NCBI RefSeq assembly: GCF_037975245.1
Contig: NC_092561.1
Coordinates: forward strand, 5,382,001 to 5,446,000
DNA length: 64,000 nucleotides
Reading direction: 5' to 3'
Origin: Apostichopus japonicus
Lineage: Eukaryota; Echinodermata; Holothuroidea; Aspidochirotida; Stichopodidae
Positions 47,896 to 60,704 of the stretch are shown here, in pieces. Position 1 is the first letter of the stretch. The number at the start of each line of letters is the position of its first letter. Under the pieces are notes generated by a model. It ran no database searches. It worked only from the letters and a program-made list of their open reading frames with translations, and had not been told where the DNA came from. The position numbers were made by a program, and so were the translations under genes.

Positions 47896-47920
47896 TCAGA
47901 CGTTCAATTACGTAAAATAG

Positions 47921-49690
47921 CATAATTTATTGCTGTACCTCCTCCCACTTACAAATGTAAAAGCCAGATGAACATATTCCAACAAATTTTCAATTTGTTA
48001 GCAAAAGTGTTTGGCTTGATATGCAAGCAAACTGATATTTATAGAACTTTCTAAGGAAATCAAATTTGTTTTGACAACTTCAAGTATGCATACTTTATGT
48101 TTCGTAGTTTGTCTTCATATTCTTCGCAACAAATGAGGAATAAGGAAATCATTTTAATTTTTTCATTTTCTAAAATATCGAAAGGCAAGCTGTACAACAT
48201 GCATGGTGTACAGTATACTGTATTGTATTGTACAAACATTATCACCCCTCTAATTAAGTCAACACAGTTGTTCAAAAAAAAAACGGGGACAGGGGAGGGG
48301 TGGTGGAGGGATATTTGTTAATATATATATGCCAACTTGGCCTTGATACTTACCATGACTGTGCATCATTATGGTCTTACACATCATTTACATTTAATTA
48401 TCCTCTCACTTTTAAATGTTTTTAACTGGTAAAAATGAAGTTAAGCAGATTTTTGAAAATGGCAACTTTAATTTTCAAGATGTTAGAACATTTCTGTAAA
48501 ATCTCCAGCTTTTTGAGAATAACTCATCTCCATTTTTTTTTTTTTTTTGTCAGATCAAGATTTTAAATTTTTTGGGGCAATGATGACAGGTCTTTATTCA
48601 ACATTCCCACCAGTCTGATATTCTCTTGTTACTAATTAAATAACGAGAAATGTAATATGTTTTTATTAATTTCGCAGTATTTCACGTCTACTAGACGCTA
48701 GTGCACATCAAACGGTAATATTTTTAACATTAAGATTTTCAGAGACACTTTTAACCTAAAAAAGGTACTTTATAAATTAAACATATCAAAAGCAAAGAAC
48801 ATAAAGTAACATCATTATTTTTCAATCAAAATCAACAAATCTGTTGATAAGACTGATAAAATTATAAATCCAGATTTCTTCTTTTTATTTGCTTTAAATA
48901 ATTTACATAACCGATGGGACGAAATATCTTCTGTATAGCATTCAAACATAGCAACTGCACAGTAAACATTGCAGATATTTATAGTCAGCGAAACTGATGA
49001 CCGCAGGCAGTGAATTTTCCAAATAATTCAAAGTACTAGATCCTAATATGCTGAAGAACATGTCTTCTGCCCATTTGTGCGTATTCTGCGTTAAGTGTCC
49101 TAGGACGGACGTTCTACGTGAGAATTCTGTCAAAATATGAGAAATGAAGACCTTGGCTGAAAACTTACTTGCAGACAGGATGCATGGCAGTGAATGTCAT
49201 AAATCTCTACATCAGGTCTGCATAAAGTGCATATATAGTATATAGTCTAATGAAATGCCCAAAATGTAAAATGGCAAATATAAACTTAAATTATGCATAA
49301 ATAATGCATATACAGTATATAATAACATGAGGAAAATTTACAATGTTCTTTAACAACATATACCCAGTTTCCTTCACAATATATATTATACAAACATGTG
49401 CATATTTCAGCTCTTAATTCAATATGTATAGGCCTACACAGATGTGTGTGTGTTTGTTCTTTGTCTAAATTAGCATTCCTTATTGCACTATACATATCAT
49501 TAAGCGAAATGGGTATTGTACAGTAACATTGCATAATTCATGACTACACACTATCACTGTACAATAGACCTGTACACAAACTACAGTATATTTATTACAG
49601 TGGTTCTTCCTTCTTTGTCTCAGATATATACATATATTACAGTCTAACTAACAAATATGAAACAAAACTGTTAGCAAGCTGCTTATCCAC
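47921..49690. other. No gene seen
   Basis: AT-rich sequence with T runs near 48533-48549. No supported coding exon. Confidence 0.4.
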
Positions 49691-49713
49691 TAAAGCGCCT
49701 GTGTAAGAGAAAA

Positions 49714-49853
49714 TGTAAAAGTAAGTTGGCCTGATGTTTCGATCTTATCAGGATCTTCTTCAGAGGCTGAATGACAAGTCATTTAGCTTCTGTCATTTAG
49801 CCTCTGAAGAAGATCCTGCTAGGATCGAAACATCAGGCCAACTTACTTTTACA
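49714..49853. mobile_element. Fold-back element with 63-bp arms
   Basis: The left arm 49714-49776 and right arm 49791-49853 are inverted copies with three mismatches around a 14-base loop. The arms contain GTAAGTTGGCCTGATGTTTCG and CTCTGAAGAAGATCCTG. This is a MITE-like or fold-back structure. I cannot show a target duplication. Confidence 0.8.
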
Positions 49854-49860
49854 CAGTTCA

Positions 49861-50610
49861 AATAATAATTACATTCTGGTCTAAGTACTCTAGTCTACCC
49901 CTGCAACTGTTGCGGTATGTAGCCTCACTTCCATGTAACACCACCGCTAGTATACTCGGATAAAAAGCTCACTCAACGTCACTTTAATTTCTTGCTTAAT
50001 CAGAACCTGAACAATAAATGTATCTATGGCTTTAATTCTTAACTCATATGTGGTTGAACTTAAATGCAGACATGCATCACAGAGATATTCTATGAAAGGG
50101 GTTAATGTGAGGGAGAATAGAATTGTTTTTTTTTTTTCTGGCTAATTAGGAATATGAGTAACTTCAAGTGGTCAGACATCTTTGGTGAGTCACCTGGGGG
50201 GCAAGGAACGCTTGAATTAGCTTGAAAAGAGCATTGACCCTACCTCTAATAAGCGACCTTAACGTTGGGTTGAACTTTTCACGTTTGTGCATTAACGAGG
50301 TGTATGATCATATGTACTGTAATAATATCAGACAACAAAGCAGGAGAATACAATATATACCACTTATAACTATTTAAAGAGCAATCAAAAGTATAAATGT
50401 CACAAGGTACACTGGGTGACCATTATTAGGAACATGGTTTTCTACATAATGGCACATGGTTGGATACATTTCAAAAATATCATGTTGTATTCTTTCTTTG
50501 CAACGGATTCCACATGAAGCTGAATATATGTGTTTCTTCTTCTTTGGTATTCAAGAATGCCTAGAAATGATTGTCAGGATTATATCTGGTTCAGTTAACT
50601 TTCATATACT
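49861..50610. other. No gene seen
   Basis: Mostly AT-rich unique sequence with no supported exon. Confidence 0.4.
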
Positions 50611-50614
50611 GTAA

Positions 50615-51115
50615 CATTGATTCAAGTATCGGGGCTAAGCGCTTTAAATATAGGAAGCATGTTTTTCCTGAAATTCTCATTCCTATATGTGATACAAATC
50701 ATGTCCATAGGGAAGATGCCTCCTATAGAGTTTCCCAAATGTTGTAGGTTGGAAGAAGTGCGTTTACATGTTAAATCATGGAGTTGTTATGGAACAACTA
50801 CCTGGTTAAATGTCACAGTCACACTGTATCATGACACCTTTGAACCCTGGTATTCAAAGTGTGGGGGGGGGGTCAACCCTTTCAAAGATATTGATTCAAG
50901 TTCGGGATTAAGTGCTTTCAATATAGGAAGCATGTTTTTCCTGGAATTCCCATTCCTGTATGTGATACAAATCACGTCCATAGGGAAGATGCTCCCTACA
51001 GAGTTTCCCAAATGTTGTAAGTTGGAAGAAGTCCGTTAAATGTCACAGTCACACTGTATCATGATACCTTTGATCCTGGTATTCAAAGTGCAGGGGAGGG
51101 GGGTCTTAACCCTTT
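50615..51115. repeat. Tandem duplication, about 270 and 230 bp units
   Basis: Units at 50615-50887 and 50888-51115 share ATAGGAAGCATGTTTTTCCTG, GTCCATAGGGAAGATG, GAGTTTCCCAAATGTTGTA and AAATGTCACAGTCACACTG. The second lacks about 40 bp. The frame that runs through both is a consequence of the repeat, with no known domain. Confidence 0.8.
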
Positions 51116-51655
51116 TAGAGGTGCAAAAACAAAACAAAATTGTGGAAGGCTGCCAAATAATTCAAAAGGGAAAAAAATTCTTGTTATTTGTTGGGGGAAA
51201 AAAGAGTGCATAATGCCAGAACAGAAATTACTTTAACGTTGCAGCATATCACATCATTTTCCAACTTATAACAATTATCTCATAGGGGATAGGGATACCC
51301 TCTCCCCCGTATACCCCTTCCCCCTGCCACCACACCCTCCACAAGATGGGAATACCTCCTCCCTGCAGACCCCTTGTCACCGGACCCTCCACAAGATGAT
51401 GAAAGTGAAAATTGGAGTCACCGAGTAACAAAATAGCCCAAACCAGTAGGTTGTTGCATACCTGTCTCCATCACTACATACAGTATGTGCACTTTCATAT
51501 CTAAACTACAGTACACACGGCCCTCCCATTTCTGTGGCACCTCCCCCTCTTAATCATCCTTCCAATCTACCTAGAGATGGAATACCAGAGGGTAATGTGA
51601 ACAAGGCTAAAGTCTTTACCCAATTGATGCTGTGCAAAGCAGCTGACATGACATG
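51116..51655. other. No gene seen; small C-rich internal repeats
   Basis: ACCCTCCACAAGATG occurs twice (near 51336 and 51385) in a pyrimidine-rich stretch. No exon is supported. Confidence 0.45.
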
Positions 51656-51664
51656 GTGGCTGAC

Positions 51665-52830
51665 TTGTAGTAAGTTCTTACTGATAGATAAAGTGGTCAC
51701 AATTGTAACAGCGCATGAACAAATTTATCACCTCTGTTTTCGAAACTGTGCACAGTTCTGAGGGAGTGAAACTGCCTGTGTAGCCAAAATACAGAATTCG
51801 AAACCTGAACATCTGTTCATGCATGAAGTTGAATTGTCATGACTTAACATATATGATAGATGGCTTAAAAGGCATAACAATACCCAGGCAGCCACTTCAT
51901 GCTCTGGTAGCGGTTGATTTGCAACTCATTTATATGTATTAGTACTGCAGGTTAAGCGAACACAGCATACTATACGTAGGCAACACATCAGTCGTACACA
52001 ATATATCTGCGCTGATATCTGGAAAATTCATTGGATACAGACAACTGCATTTAGTAGCAAGTTCTTACTGGTGGATACAGTGGTCATAATTGTAACAGCA
52101 CATGAACAAATTTATCACCTCTGTTTTCGAAACCGTGCACAGTTCTGAAGGAGTGAAACTGCCTATGTAGCCAAAATAAAGAATTCGAAACCTGAACATC
52201 TGTTCATGCATGAAGTTGAATTGTCATGACTTAACATATATGATAGATGGCTTAAAAGGCATAACATTACCCAGGCAGCCACTTCATGCTCTGGTAGCAG
52301 TTGATTTGCAACTCATTTATATGTATTAGTACTGCAGGTTAAGCGAACACAGCATACTGTACGTACTGTAGGCAACACATCAATCATACACAATATATCT
52401 GCGCTGATATCTGGAAAATTCATTGGATACAGACAACTGCATCTAGTAGTGAGTTCCTACTGGTGGATACAGTGGTCATAATTGTAACAGCACATGAACA
52501 AATTTATCACCTCTGTTTTCGAAACCGTGCAAAGTTCAGAGGGAGTGAAACTGCCTGTTTAGCCAAAATACTGAACTCGAAACCTGAACATCTGTTCACG
52601 CATGAAGTTGAATTGTCATGACTTAACACATATGATAGATGGCTTAAAAGGCATAACATTACCCAGGCAGCCACTTCATGCTTCGGTAGCGGTTGATTTG
52701 CAACTCATTTATATGTATTAGTACTGCAGGTTAAGCGAACACAGCATACTGAACGTTGGCTACACATCAATCGTACACACTAGTGCTGAGCTGATATCTG
52801 GAAAATTCATTGGATACAGACATCTGCACA
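51665..52830. repeat. Tandem repeat, about 390-bp unit, three copies
   Basis: Anchor words recur at 51665, 52055 and 52450 (AGTTCTTACTG...GTGGTCA). GGAAAATTCATTGGATACAG recurs at about 52021, 52413 and 52799. Units are about 90-95% alike by eye. They contain CTGTTTTCGAAAC and GTTGATTTGCAACTC. No protein is recognised. Confidence 0.85.
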
Positions 52831-54290
52831 TTTAATCAGGAGAAAGATTAATATGTACACAAATCTACATGTACTATACACTGTTTAAAATGTTGATTGC
52901 TTTACCACATTGGTAAACAGCCACTGTTGTCCATATCTAGATAGATATATTTAGATCAAAGTATGTACTGTACTAAGTTTGTTAAGTACATGTATGCTTA
53001 ACTAAAATGTCAAGTGATCCACTTTATACAGTATATAAACACTAGATATGTACGCACATTCTACAGGGAATATGGACTATTATACCAAAGGGCTCTACGA
53101 TCAAATCAAGCAAGCTTGCATCAATCTACTGGAAATTTTTATTCATACAACATGTACAAAAGAAATAACCTCACTTTACCAATTAATGTAGGAATATCCA
53201 AAGATACAAAACAAACAAGCAATGCAGGAAAAAAAATTGAAACATACTGTACAGTAGATGATAATTCCAGACCTAATAACTGGACATGTAGCAGTGTGAA
53301 AAATGCTTGTACTGTACACATATGAGAAACATCATTACAGTACTGTATGTTCCAGGGTACAATTTATCTGGCATAGCATCCCAAAATGGGCAAATTGCTA
53401 TATAAGTACAAGATTGTACAGCAGTGGTTTGTATGCAGGAAGTTCTAAAAGGAACCATAATGTTTTATATTAAAACAAAGTTGAGAACCTACAAAGCTGT
53501 TGAGCAAACTTTGAACACTAAATTATTTCCTGTATGTTTTTATTTTTTATTATTGTTCAAAGGGTATGTAGTATGTTCTGAAAGCACTGTTGCATATAGT
53601 GTACAATATGTATGTGTGAATATCAGAAAACATATATTCACTGACATTGACATAGCTGTCAAACAAAATCAATTTAAGATATTTTGCTCACCAGTCCCAG
53701 CCGTTCTAACAGCTCTGTCCAGAGCGTAAAGCTCATACAAAAAATGCGCTGATTTTAATTCTTAAATACAGTTACCCAAAATAGCAGTTTCTAATTGAGA
53801 CTATAATTATATGATATGACTAAATATTTACTAATATCACAGATATATGCTCCCTGGATGTATCATTAATGAATCATGCAGCAGTCATGTTTAAATTGGA
53901 AATCATATATCAAAGCAGAGATCATGCTCCAATGTTTACAAGTCAAGCTGGATTTTGACCTACCCTGAAAGTGCACTGTAAACAAGAAATGTGAAATCAT
54001 TAAACTACAGTAGCTTTACTTCTCACAATATTCTTCTGAAATTAAAAGCATTTGAATCAATGACTAATTAAAGGGCTTAACATTAGTTACATGTTAGTCA
54101 GTGATTATAATCACCTTTGGACTTCATCTATAGAACAACGTAAACAATTCTAAAATAGTATGCAGTTAATAATTCATAAAGATTTATGTATCATGCTTTC
54201 TGCAGTGTGGAGGCGGGGCGGTAGCCAGAGGAAAGAGCATGAGGAAGTCTGACCAAGCAATCTGTCACTGGGGGATGCAGCATGTGATAA
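52831..54290. other. No gene seen
   Basis: Frames of about 100 codons at 53014 and 53424 have AT-rich composition and no motif, so I treat them as chance. Confidence 0.4.
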
Positions 54291-54292
54291 AA

Positions 54293-54678
54293 TATTACCA
54301 ACTTCACTAGGCTACGGTGACCGGATTGCATAACTTCATTGTATAGATTGTGGAGACTGTAAATGGAGGAATGAATTAAGCAGATATATAATTTTGCAGA
54401 AAAAAATGTGTGTAGTATACTTCCGGCTGGTAGATACGGAAGGAGGAATTAGTGGGCGTTGCCCAGGGAGCGAGGGCGCAGTGCTAAAACGTTTCCAAAT
54501 GTGTAGTTAGGTAAATAGGAAATTACAATTGTGGAGTGGGAGACAGGTACAGTAAGAGAGGAGCAAAGTAAATCAACATTACCAACTTCAGTAGGCTACG
54601 GAGACTGGATTTTGCATAAATTTGTTCTATAGATTATGGATATGGTAAATGGAAGAATGAATTAAGTAGATATATAAT
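54293..54678. repeat. Direct repeat pair (about 100 bp) around a family R piece
   Basis: ATTACCAACTTCACTAGGC to GAATGAATTAAGCAGATAT (54293-54390) recurs at 54577-54676 with few changes. Between them lies a partial family R copy (GCAGTGCTAAAACGTTTCC, GTGGAGTGGGAGACAGGTA). Confidence 0.7.
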
Positions 54679-54679
54679 G

Positions 54680-55829
54680 TAATACAGAATAAGACTATAT
54701 TATGCAAATTTTATGCAAATCCTCACATCTCATATTAGACTGCATTAGACTCGTAATGTCTTTATACAACACTTACACTTCTGTGACTCTGTTCCCATGT
54801 GCTACATCCTCACACAGTACTACAGTACATATCACCCATGTTTCTGTTCGAGCAATAATTAAGTGTTCAATTTTGTGTAGCATTTTCAAAGGCTCGTGAT
54901 TATAAATTATTCCCTTTTCGTTGGATCGACATATCTGCCAGGGAACACATAAATTCTCTGCCTTTTTGAGGCTTAAACATTTCTACGTAAACTCAATTAC
55001 AAAGTATTGTCTTCATGATTCAAATTCTACCTCTCTTACTTACAAGTGATTTTGGAATGTATATTGCTGTATGCATGTGTAAAGTAAGTTTACTTTATAT
55101 ATAACTTGCCCCCCCCCCTCCCATCATGAAACACAGTCAGCTGTTTTAACGATATCATTTCCACATGATAATTAACTGTATTAGACATCTAGTATGGAAG
55201 CTAAATTTAACCATTTTTAATGACATTTTCAAACAGTGCACCTAAAAAACAGTTAAAATGTATTGATGCTGTATAAAAGGGCAAAAAAAAAGCAGTAATT
55301 TCAGCAAACTTTCTGATGTATGCCGCAAACGAGACGGTGACAATGACGAAGATGATGGTAATAGTAACAAACTGATACCTTTAGCATCGATATTAACCAA
55401 TTAAACTTCATCATTACAATGTTGATGAGAACCATACTTGCACACAAGTGATTATAAGCTGGCCTATAAAGTGAAGTCGAGAGAAGCAACGCTCGACATG
55501 TTCAAACTTCACTCAGATACCGCCATGTTCATGTTTTGTTGAGCACTACATATATGGCAACAGTAGGAATATGAAAACTTCTTTCAAGGCTATGAGTATC
55601 GTGGAAATAATCATCAAAATCGTGAGACAAATGGCCAGAAAGGCCAGAGAGAGGGAGGAAGGGATCCTAGATGCAAAATAGGGAACCGGTACCCACACAA
55701 AACCACTAGGTTAAACAGCACAGGAAAAAACTAAAAGGTTCCCAAAAACGCCCAAAATTAAAGGAAACTCCGCAGATCTTCATGAAGTGACCTGCTAAGT
55801 ATCAATGGAATATGACTGCTGTGTGGATT
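54680..55829. other. No gene seen
   Basis: AT-rich sequence with a C run near 55110. No exon supported. Confidence 0.4.
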
Positions 55830-56000
55830 CCAGGACTTGCGACACTCTGGATGGTAGTATGAGGAAGGGGGGGGGTTAGACCAGAATGGGCCGGTCACCG
55901 GTAGAGGGCGGTGCATAAAAGGCCACCAGATTGCTCTAGACATGGTAGTGCGAGAGTGCAGTTGTTGTGGGGAGACAGGTGAGCAAGTGAAGTAAATCCA
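55830..56000 (+). repeat. Dispersed repeat family R copy
   Basis: Contains CTCTGGATGGTAGTATGAGG, TAGACCAGAATGGG and GTTGTGGGGAGACAGGTGAGC. A weaker second fragment continues near 56085-56165. Confidence 0.7.
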
Positions 56001-57153
56001 GAGATATTTGTACATGTATGTATACATTGCCCAAAGGGATAAACATTCTGCAAGTTTATACAACCTACGGCAGGTAGAGCAAGGGTGATACAGAGGGTGC
56101 AGAGCTAAATTGTTGTCAATTGTTATAAGCTAGGTAGATCAGAATGCAGTTTTGTAAGAGACCTGCCTGTCAATAAATAAAATAAATTTTAAAAAATCCC
56201 AAATATTAGGCTTTAATTAGAGTGAGGCCAAAGATCATGAACTTAAACCTTCATAATTTAAAGAACTTTTTTAATTTGTTTTATGTATGAATGAATGCCA
56301 CAATATAATTAAAAATATTATATACTGTTGCATACAGACCTATATTGACACCACAATTAACCACCTTACATTCTTCAGTAAGTGTATAGCTGTATGTACA
56401 ACGAGCTGTATGAAACCAAATTCATGATCACACTAATGTAATCCGACCACTGACTGTAAATCTCCATTAATGTAGGGCAGGTCCAAGCTATTTTATCCCT
56501 AGAAGCCAAATTTCAAACTTTACTGAAACACCCTAAATGTGGTGTCATGTTAAAGCTGAATTATTGAAGTTTCAGATTTTCATAATTTCTTTGAATTTTT
56601 TTCCCTATTCAAACAATTACAGCCAGCTAATTTGCATAAATTCAAATTGCAGTGTGACGTACGGGACATTTGGAATCCTATTTCGCTGCCAGCAATATGA
56701 ACTTATTGAATATAAGTTATGTGGGACATGATACACAGTTCCTTCCAATAATTTTGACATATTATGTTTGGGGGTTCATTAATTAAATATGCTAATTAGC
56801 TAGTGTCCAAATACTGATGTCCCGTACGTCACAATTTTCAGCACTTTTTTCAAGTTTTGATATGGAGGAACAATTTTTTTTTTTGTGATATTCTGTAAAG
56901 TTCTAATTAAGAACATTGCTCAACAATATCCATCCCCAAAAAATTGAAATAATATTCACTGCAAATCTAATTATCAAATTTAAAAATGTGACGTACGGGA
57001 CAAAATGTGACGTACGGGACATAGTGTGGTGGAAACCCTGTATTTATACATAATAAACATGCATGGGCTCCAATGGGGACCTCTACTGGAAACCTTCCAA
57101 CGCTTACAAGTTTATTTTGTTGAAAGCTGGTAGTTGCAACTTATAATCCCTGC

Positions 57154-57300
57154 ATGCCTGAAGAGCACATCATGGCAGCAAATAAACTATTGACTGATGA
57201 CCACCAACAGCCCGGGTGTTGTTTGACTATTGGGAAGTCAATTGTGCGTGTGGGGGATACAGAATCATCTACAATACTATTCAACATTGACACTGAATGA
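57154..57300 (+). CDS. Small open frame inside the transposon (48 codons), doubtful
   Basis: The frame starts MPEEHIMAANKLLTDDHQQ and ends STILFNIDTE before TGA. Its composition looks more protein-like than the surroundings. It could be the remnant of a transposase or a captured host exon. I recognise no family and no splice sites are clear. Confidence 0.2.
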   Translation: MPEEHIMAANKLLTDDHQQPGCCLTIGKSIVRVGDTESSTILFNIDTE

Positions 57301-57486
57301 GGACGACTTCAAGAATGTTGAGTTTGCATTTCAAAATTTGATAGGCCTATTGTGAAGTGTGACTATGATTATGTGCAACTATGTTCTTGTTTCCTGAACT
57401 TAGATAGTAGACATTGAGATTTTTAGTTACAAGTGTAGAGTTTCGCTCGCCCAATTTTGCATAGGACAATCACTCATGAGTTTGTC

Positions 57487-58280
57487 CAATAACCAGTATT
57501 AGGTCTATAGAGTTTTCTTTGTTGTACTATGTAGTTTCATAGATGGACATTACGTGGCATTACTGTGGACATTTTGGTATACAGGTATTTTGATTTTTGA
57601 ATGGGATGAATCATATTTCAACTTCAGGGTCATTAGTGGGGAGTATTATACAGTGTTGTACAGTATATATAATTTTTAAACAGGTTTGCACCAAAACTTT
57701 GCACCTTGAATCATTTGTGGTCAAACAAAGCAAGAATTGATGTTCTGACTATTTGGTCTGGTAACCAGTATTACTGTAGGTCTATAGAGTTTTCTTTGTT
57801 GTACTAGTTTCATAGATGGACATTACGTGGCATTACTGTGGACATTTTGGTATACAGGTATTTTGATTTTTGAATGGGATGGATCATATTTCAACTTCAA
57901 GGTCATTAGTGGGGAGTATGGTACAGTGTTGTACAGTATACTGTACATACCAAAACAGTTTTGCACCAAAACTTTGCATCTTGAATCATTTGTGGTCTAA
58001 CAAAGCAAGAATTGATGTTCTGACTATTTGGTCTGGTAACCAGTAGTCTATAGAGTTTTCTTTGTTGTACTAGTTTCATAGATGGACATTACGTGGCATT
58101 ACTGTGGACATTTTGGTATATTTGAATGGGATGGATCATATTTCAACTTCAGGGTCAATAGTGGGGAGTATGATACAGTGTTGTACAGTATACATACCAA
58201 AACAGTTTTGCACCAAAACTTTGCATCTTGAATCATTTGTGGTCTAAAAAAGCTAGAATTGATGTTATGAGCACTTGATG
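57487..58280. repeat. Tandem repeat, about 270-bp unit, nearly three copies, core of the transposon
   Basis: Units start at about 57490, 57760 and 58036. They share GTCTATAGAGTTTTCTTTG, GATGGACATTACGTGGCATT, AGTGGGGAGTAT and CACCAAAACTTTGCA. The third unit has a short deletion (about 20 bp after TTTTGGTATA). Confidence 0.88.
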
Positions 58281-58865
58281 TATGTGTAGAGTAGATTAAT
58301 ACTTTATGCATTCCATTTTTTATGTGGAATGATCTCACAAGTACAGTCACTGCTCTTTTCCGTATCCCAGAAAGAAGGAAATATGGCATGAAATTACCAA
58401 TAGTCAATTTAATTGTATATTTAAATTGTATATGGACAAATTGTCCCGTACGTCACATGTCCCGTACGTCACAGGACAATTTTCATTTGTGTAACCACTG
58501 TACTGGAATGGCTTCATATTTTTTTCTAATATGTTACAGCTTAGCCCTTGGAAGGTTAGGCTATTCACTAGTTATAACAGCTTGATCACTGCCCTCCTAA
58601 TTTCAGAGTGGTTTCAGCTTTGCTATTTTGTAAAAAAAACACAAAATTCTCTGGTCCCGTACGTCACACTGCACATTAATTAAGATGGGACCTAATTAAA
58701 GCAAGTGTAGGAAATCTTCATGAGTTTGTAATAAAGTAGCAGCAATAACAAATATAAAAACCTGAAAAAGTTTCTGGAAAATAGATTTTATATAACTTTT
58801 AGACAAATTTAAGTCTCTGAAATGTCCCGTACGTCACAGTTCAAATAGCTTGGACCTGCCCTGTA

Positions 58866-60600
58866 CTACCATGCAGTTGACAAGTCAGAACTTAAGGTGC
58901 TCGAGCAAGAATGACAAATTGTGACAAATTGTGACAAACCTTTACAAGAATGCATCAAGGCATGTTAACCTCACACGTACATACACATGCATTCATCCCT
59001 GTCACAAGCAACTAGAAACATGTTAAATTCCAAGAAACTTTAATTCACCATCACATGCACATGTATGTATACAGTACCTGAGAGACTAAACTTTGATATA
59101 GATTGATATCCACGGGGCAAAACAAACATAGAGCTGTGAATTTATACAAAGATGGTAAACTCACAGGAGAAATTATCTCGACATGATCCGGTTCACTCTG
59201 AAACAAACAGCCTGCATGCATGCACAACGACGATGAGTTGTCATTATGTAGCTGGTACAAGGTCAACCACCTTCACATAAAAGAAAACTTGGATGGAGAT
59301 TAAGATCTGTCGAAAATTAGAACAAAGATAAACCGCCAAGGATATTCCTATGACAACCGCTATCCGTCCTCACGTTCTGTCATAAGTCACGTAATTAGCT
59401 ACTAGGGCCTCTAAGATTATGTCTCCGAGAAAACCGTTTAAATGTTCTTCTGTTTGGCCTTTACGAACCGGCTTCACGTACCAGAAAACGGAACTAGTCT
59501 CTGCGTATATATACGTGTGTACTTAACAACGCCATGGCTCTCATCAAACGTCGTTTCTTTCACGTGAGGAGCAGATTGCTGTGTAATAGATTATGAGAGC
59601 ATGGAAGGACATCCCGTTACCTGAGTGGCTAGCTGTTTGAATCGATGACTCACCACAGTTGAGTTATGTATAGCCCTGTCCCTACCGTGAGAAATGCCAT
59701 CCTTTGCATGCATGCACATATAGTGTCAGTGGGTAAGTGTGCAGGAAAGAGAGGAGTTGTGTCTTTATTGAAAAAAAAAAAAAATCAAAATTCTTGTCGA
59801 ATTTGCCATTTAACATGTATTAAGACATGTTGAAGAACGGTAGATATATAAATAATATATTTATACCAAAGTTGATTATAATAATTACATGTAGTTATAA
59901 TAATACATGCCAGCCCACTCGGAGAAGACACTGATGGCATTAGGAAGGCTGACATCGATGATTCGATGATTTTCAAATGAGCGTGATCGGGAGAAAAGGA
60001 AAGCCTGTGAATTTGATCAGAGGTTTTAAACGTTCCAAAGGTGGAAGAAGATTGAAGGACGGATAAAAATAGCTTGAGATCGATAGAAGAATGCGGAGAA
60101 ACTTTTTATCCATCGATCTCATGAAGAGAAGAGAGAGCTATAAACTATGGGAACATGTATGAGTGTTATAGTTATGATGAATGTAAATTTGCACTGCCAT
60201 TATTCAATTTAGTCAGTGTTGAAAGACATATATGTATGTACAGTACACTATACAGTAGGTATATACTGATACTGATCTGGCTAGACAAACATGTACAGTA
60301 CTATTAACATTGTGAGAAAATGTAATATAGAGTAAGTATTTTCTATCCTACTTATGTTTGTCTTCAACTCAAGACTTGATAAAGCCTATAGAAACATTCG
60401 TCAGGACTGCATTGCTAAATCAATATATACAGCACTACTTTACAAGTTAAACTAATCAAATTAGGTTTCAACTGTACTGTAAAGTCTATATATTTAACTA
60501 CACTTAGTATGTCCAGTATATAGTTGAAACCTATAACTTGACAGTAATTAGTTAGAAGCAAAGAATTGTAAATACCCCCAAAACTTGTCTCCTGTCTCCT
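58866..60600. other. No gene seen; CpG-richer patch near 59330-59580
   Basis: No coding exon is supported. The 59330-59580 stretch has more CpG and a less AT-rich composition and could hold an upstream regulatory region, but nothing specific is visible. Confidence 0.3.
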
Positions 60601-60704
60601 CTACATAAATGCACCCCGATCTACCTAACCTAATACACAATTGGCATCATTTTGTCTTGCACTGCACCCCCCCCCATGACCCTTCACTGTTCACTGCTCT
60701 AATC

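Larger units (their letters stand above)
56475..58861. mobile_element. DNA transposon with 19-bp perfect inverted ends and repeated subterminal motif (2387 bp)
   Basis: GGGCAGGTCCAAGCTATTT at 56475-56493 is exactly inverted at 58843-58861. TGTA flanks both ends (56471-56474 and 58862-58865), a likely 4-bp target duplication. Inside, GTGACGTACGGGAC or its complement occurs eight times: 56654 plus, 56819 minus, 56988 plus, 57007 plus, 58443 minus, 58459 minus, 58654 minus, 58824 minus. The layout is roughly mirror-symmetric, as expected for transposase-binding sites. The core has a tandem array and one small frame. No transposase is visible, so it is non-autonomous. I cannot name the superfamily. 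Confidence 0.88.

Noticed and set aside
50617-51039. Plus-strand frame of 140 codons
   Set aside because: It spans a tandem duplication, so its internal repetition comes from DNA repeats; no known protein motif.
53014-53729. Two plus-strand frames of about 100 codons
   Set aside because: AT-driven composition and no motif; not supported as genes.
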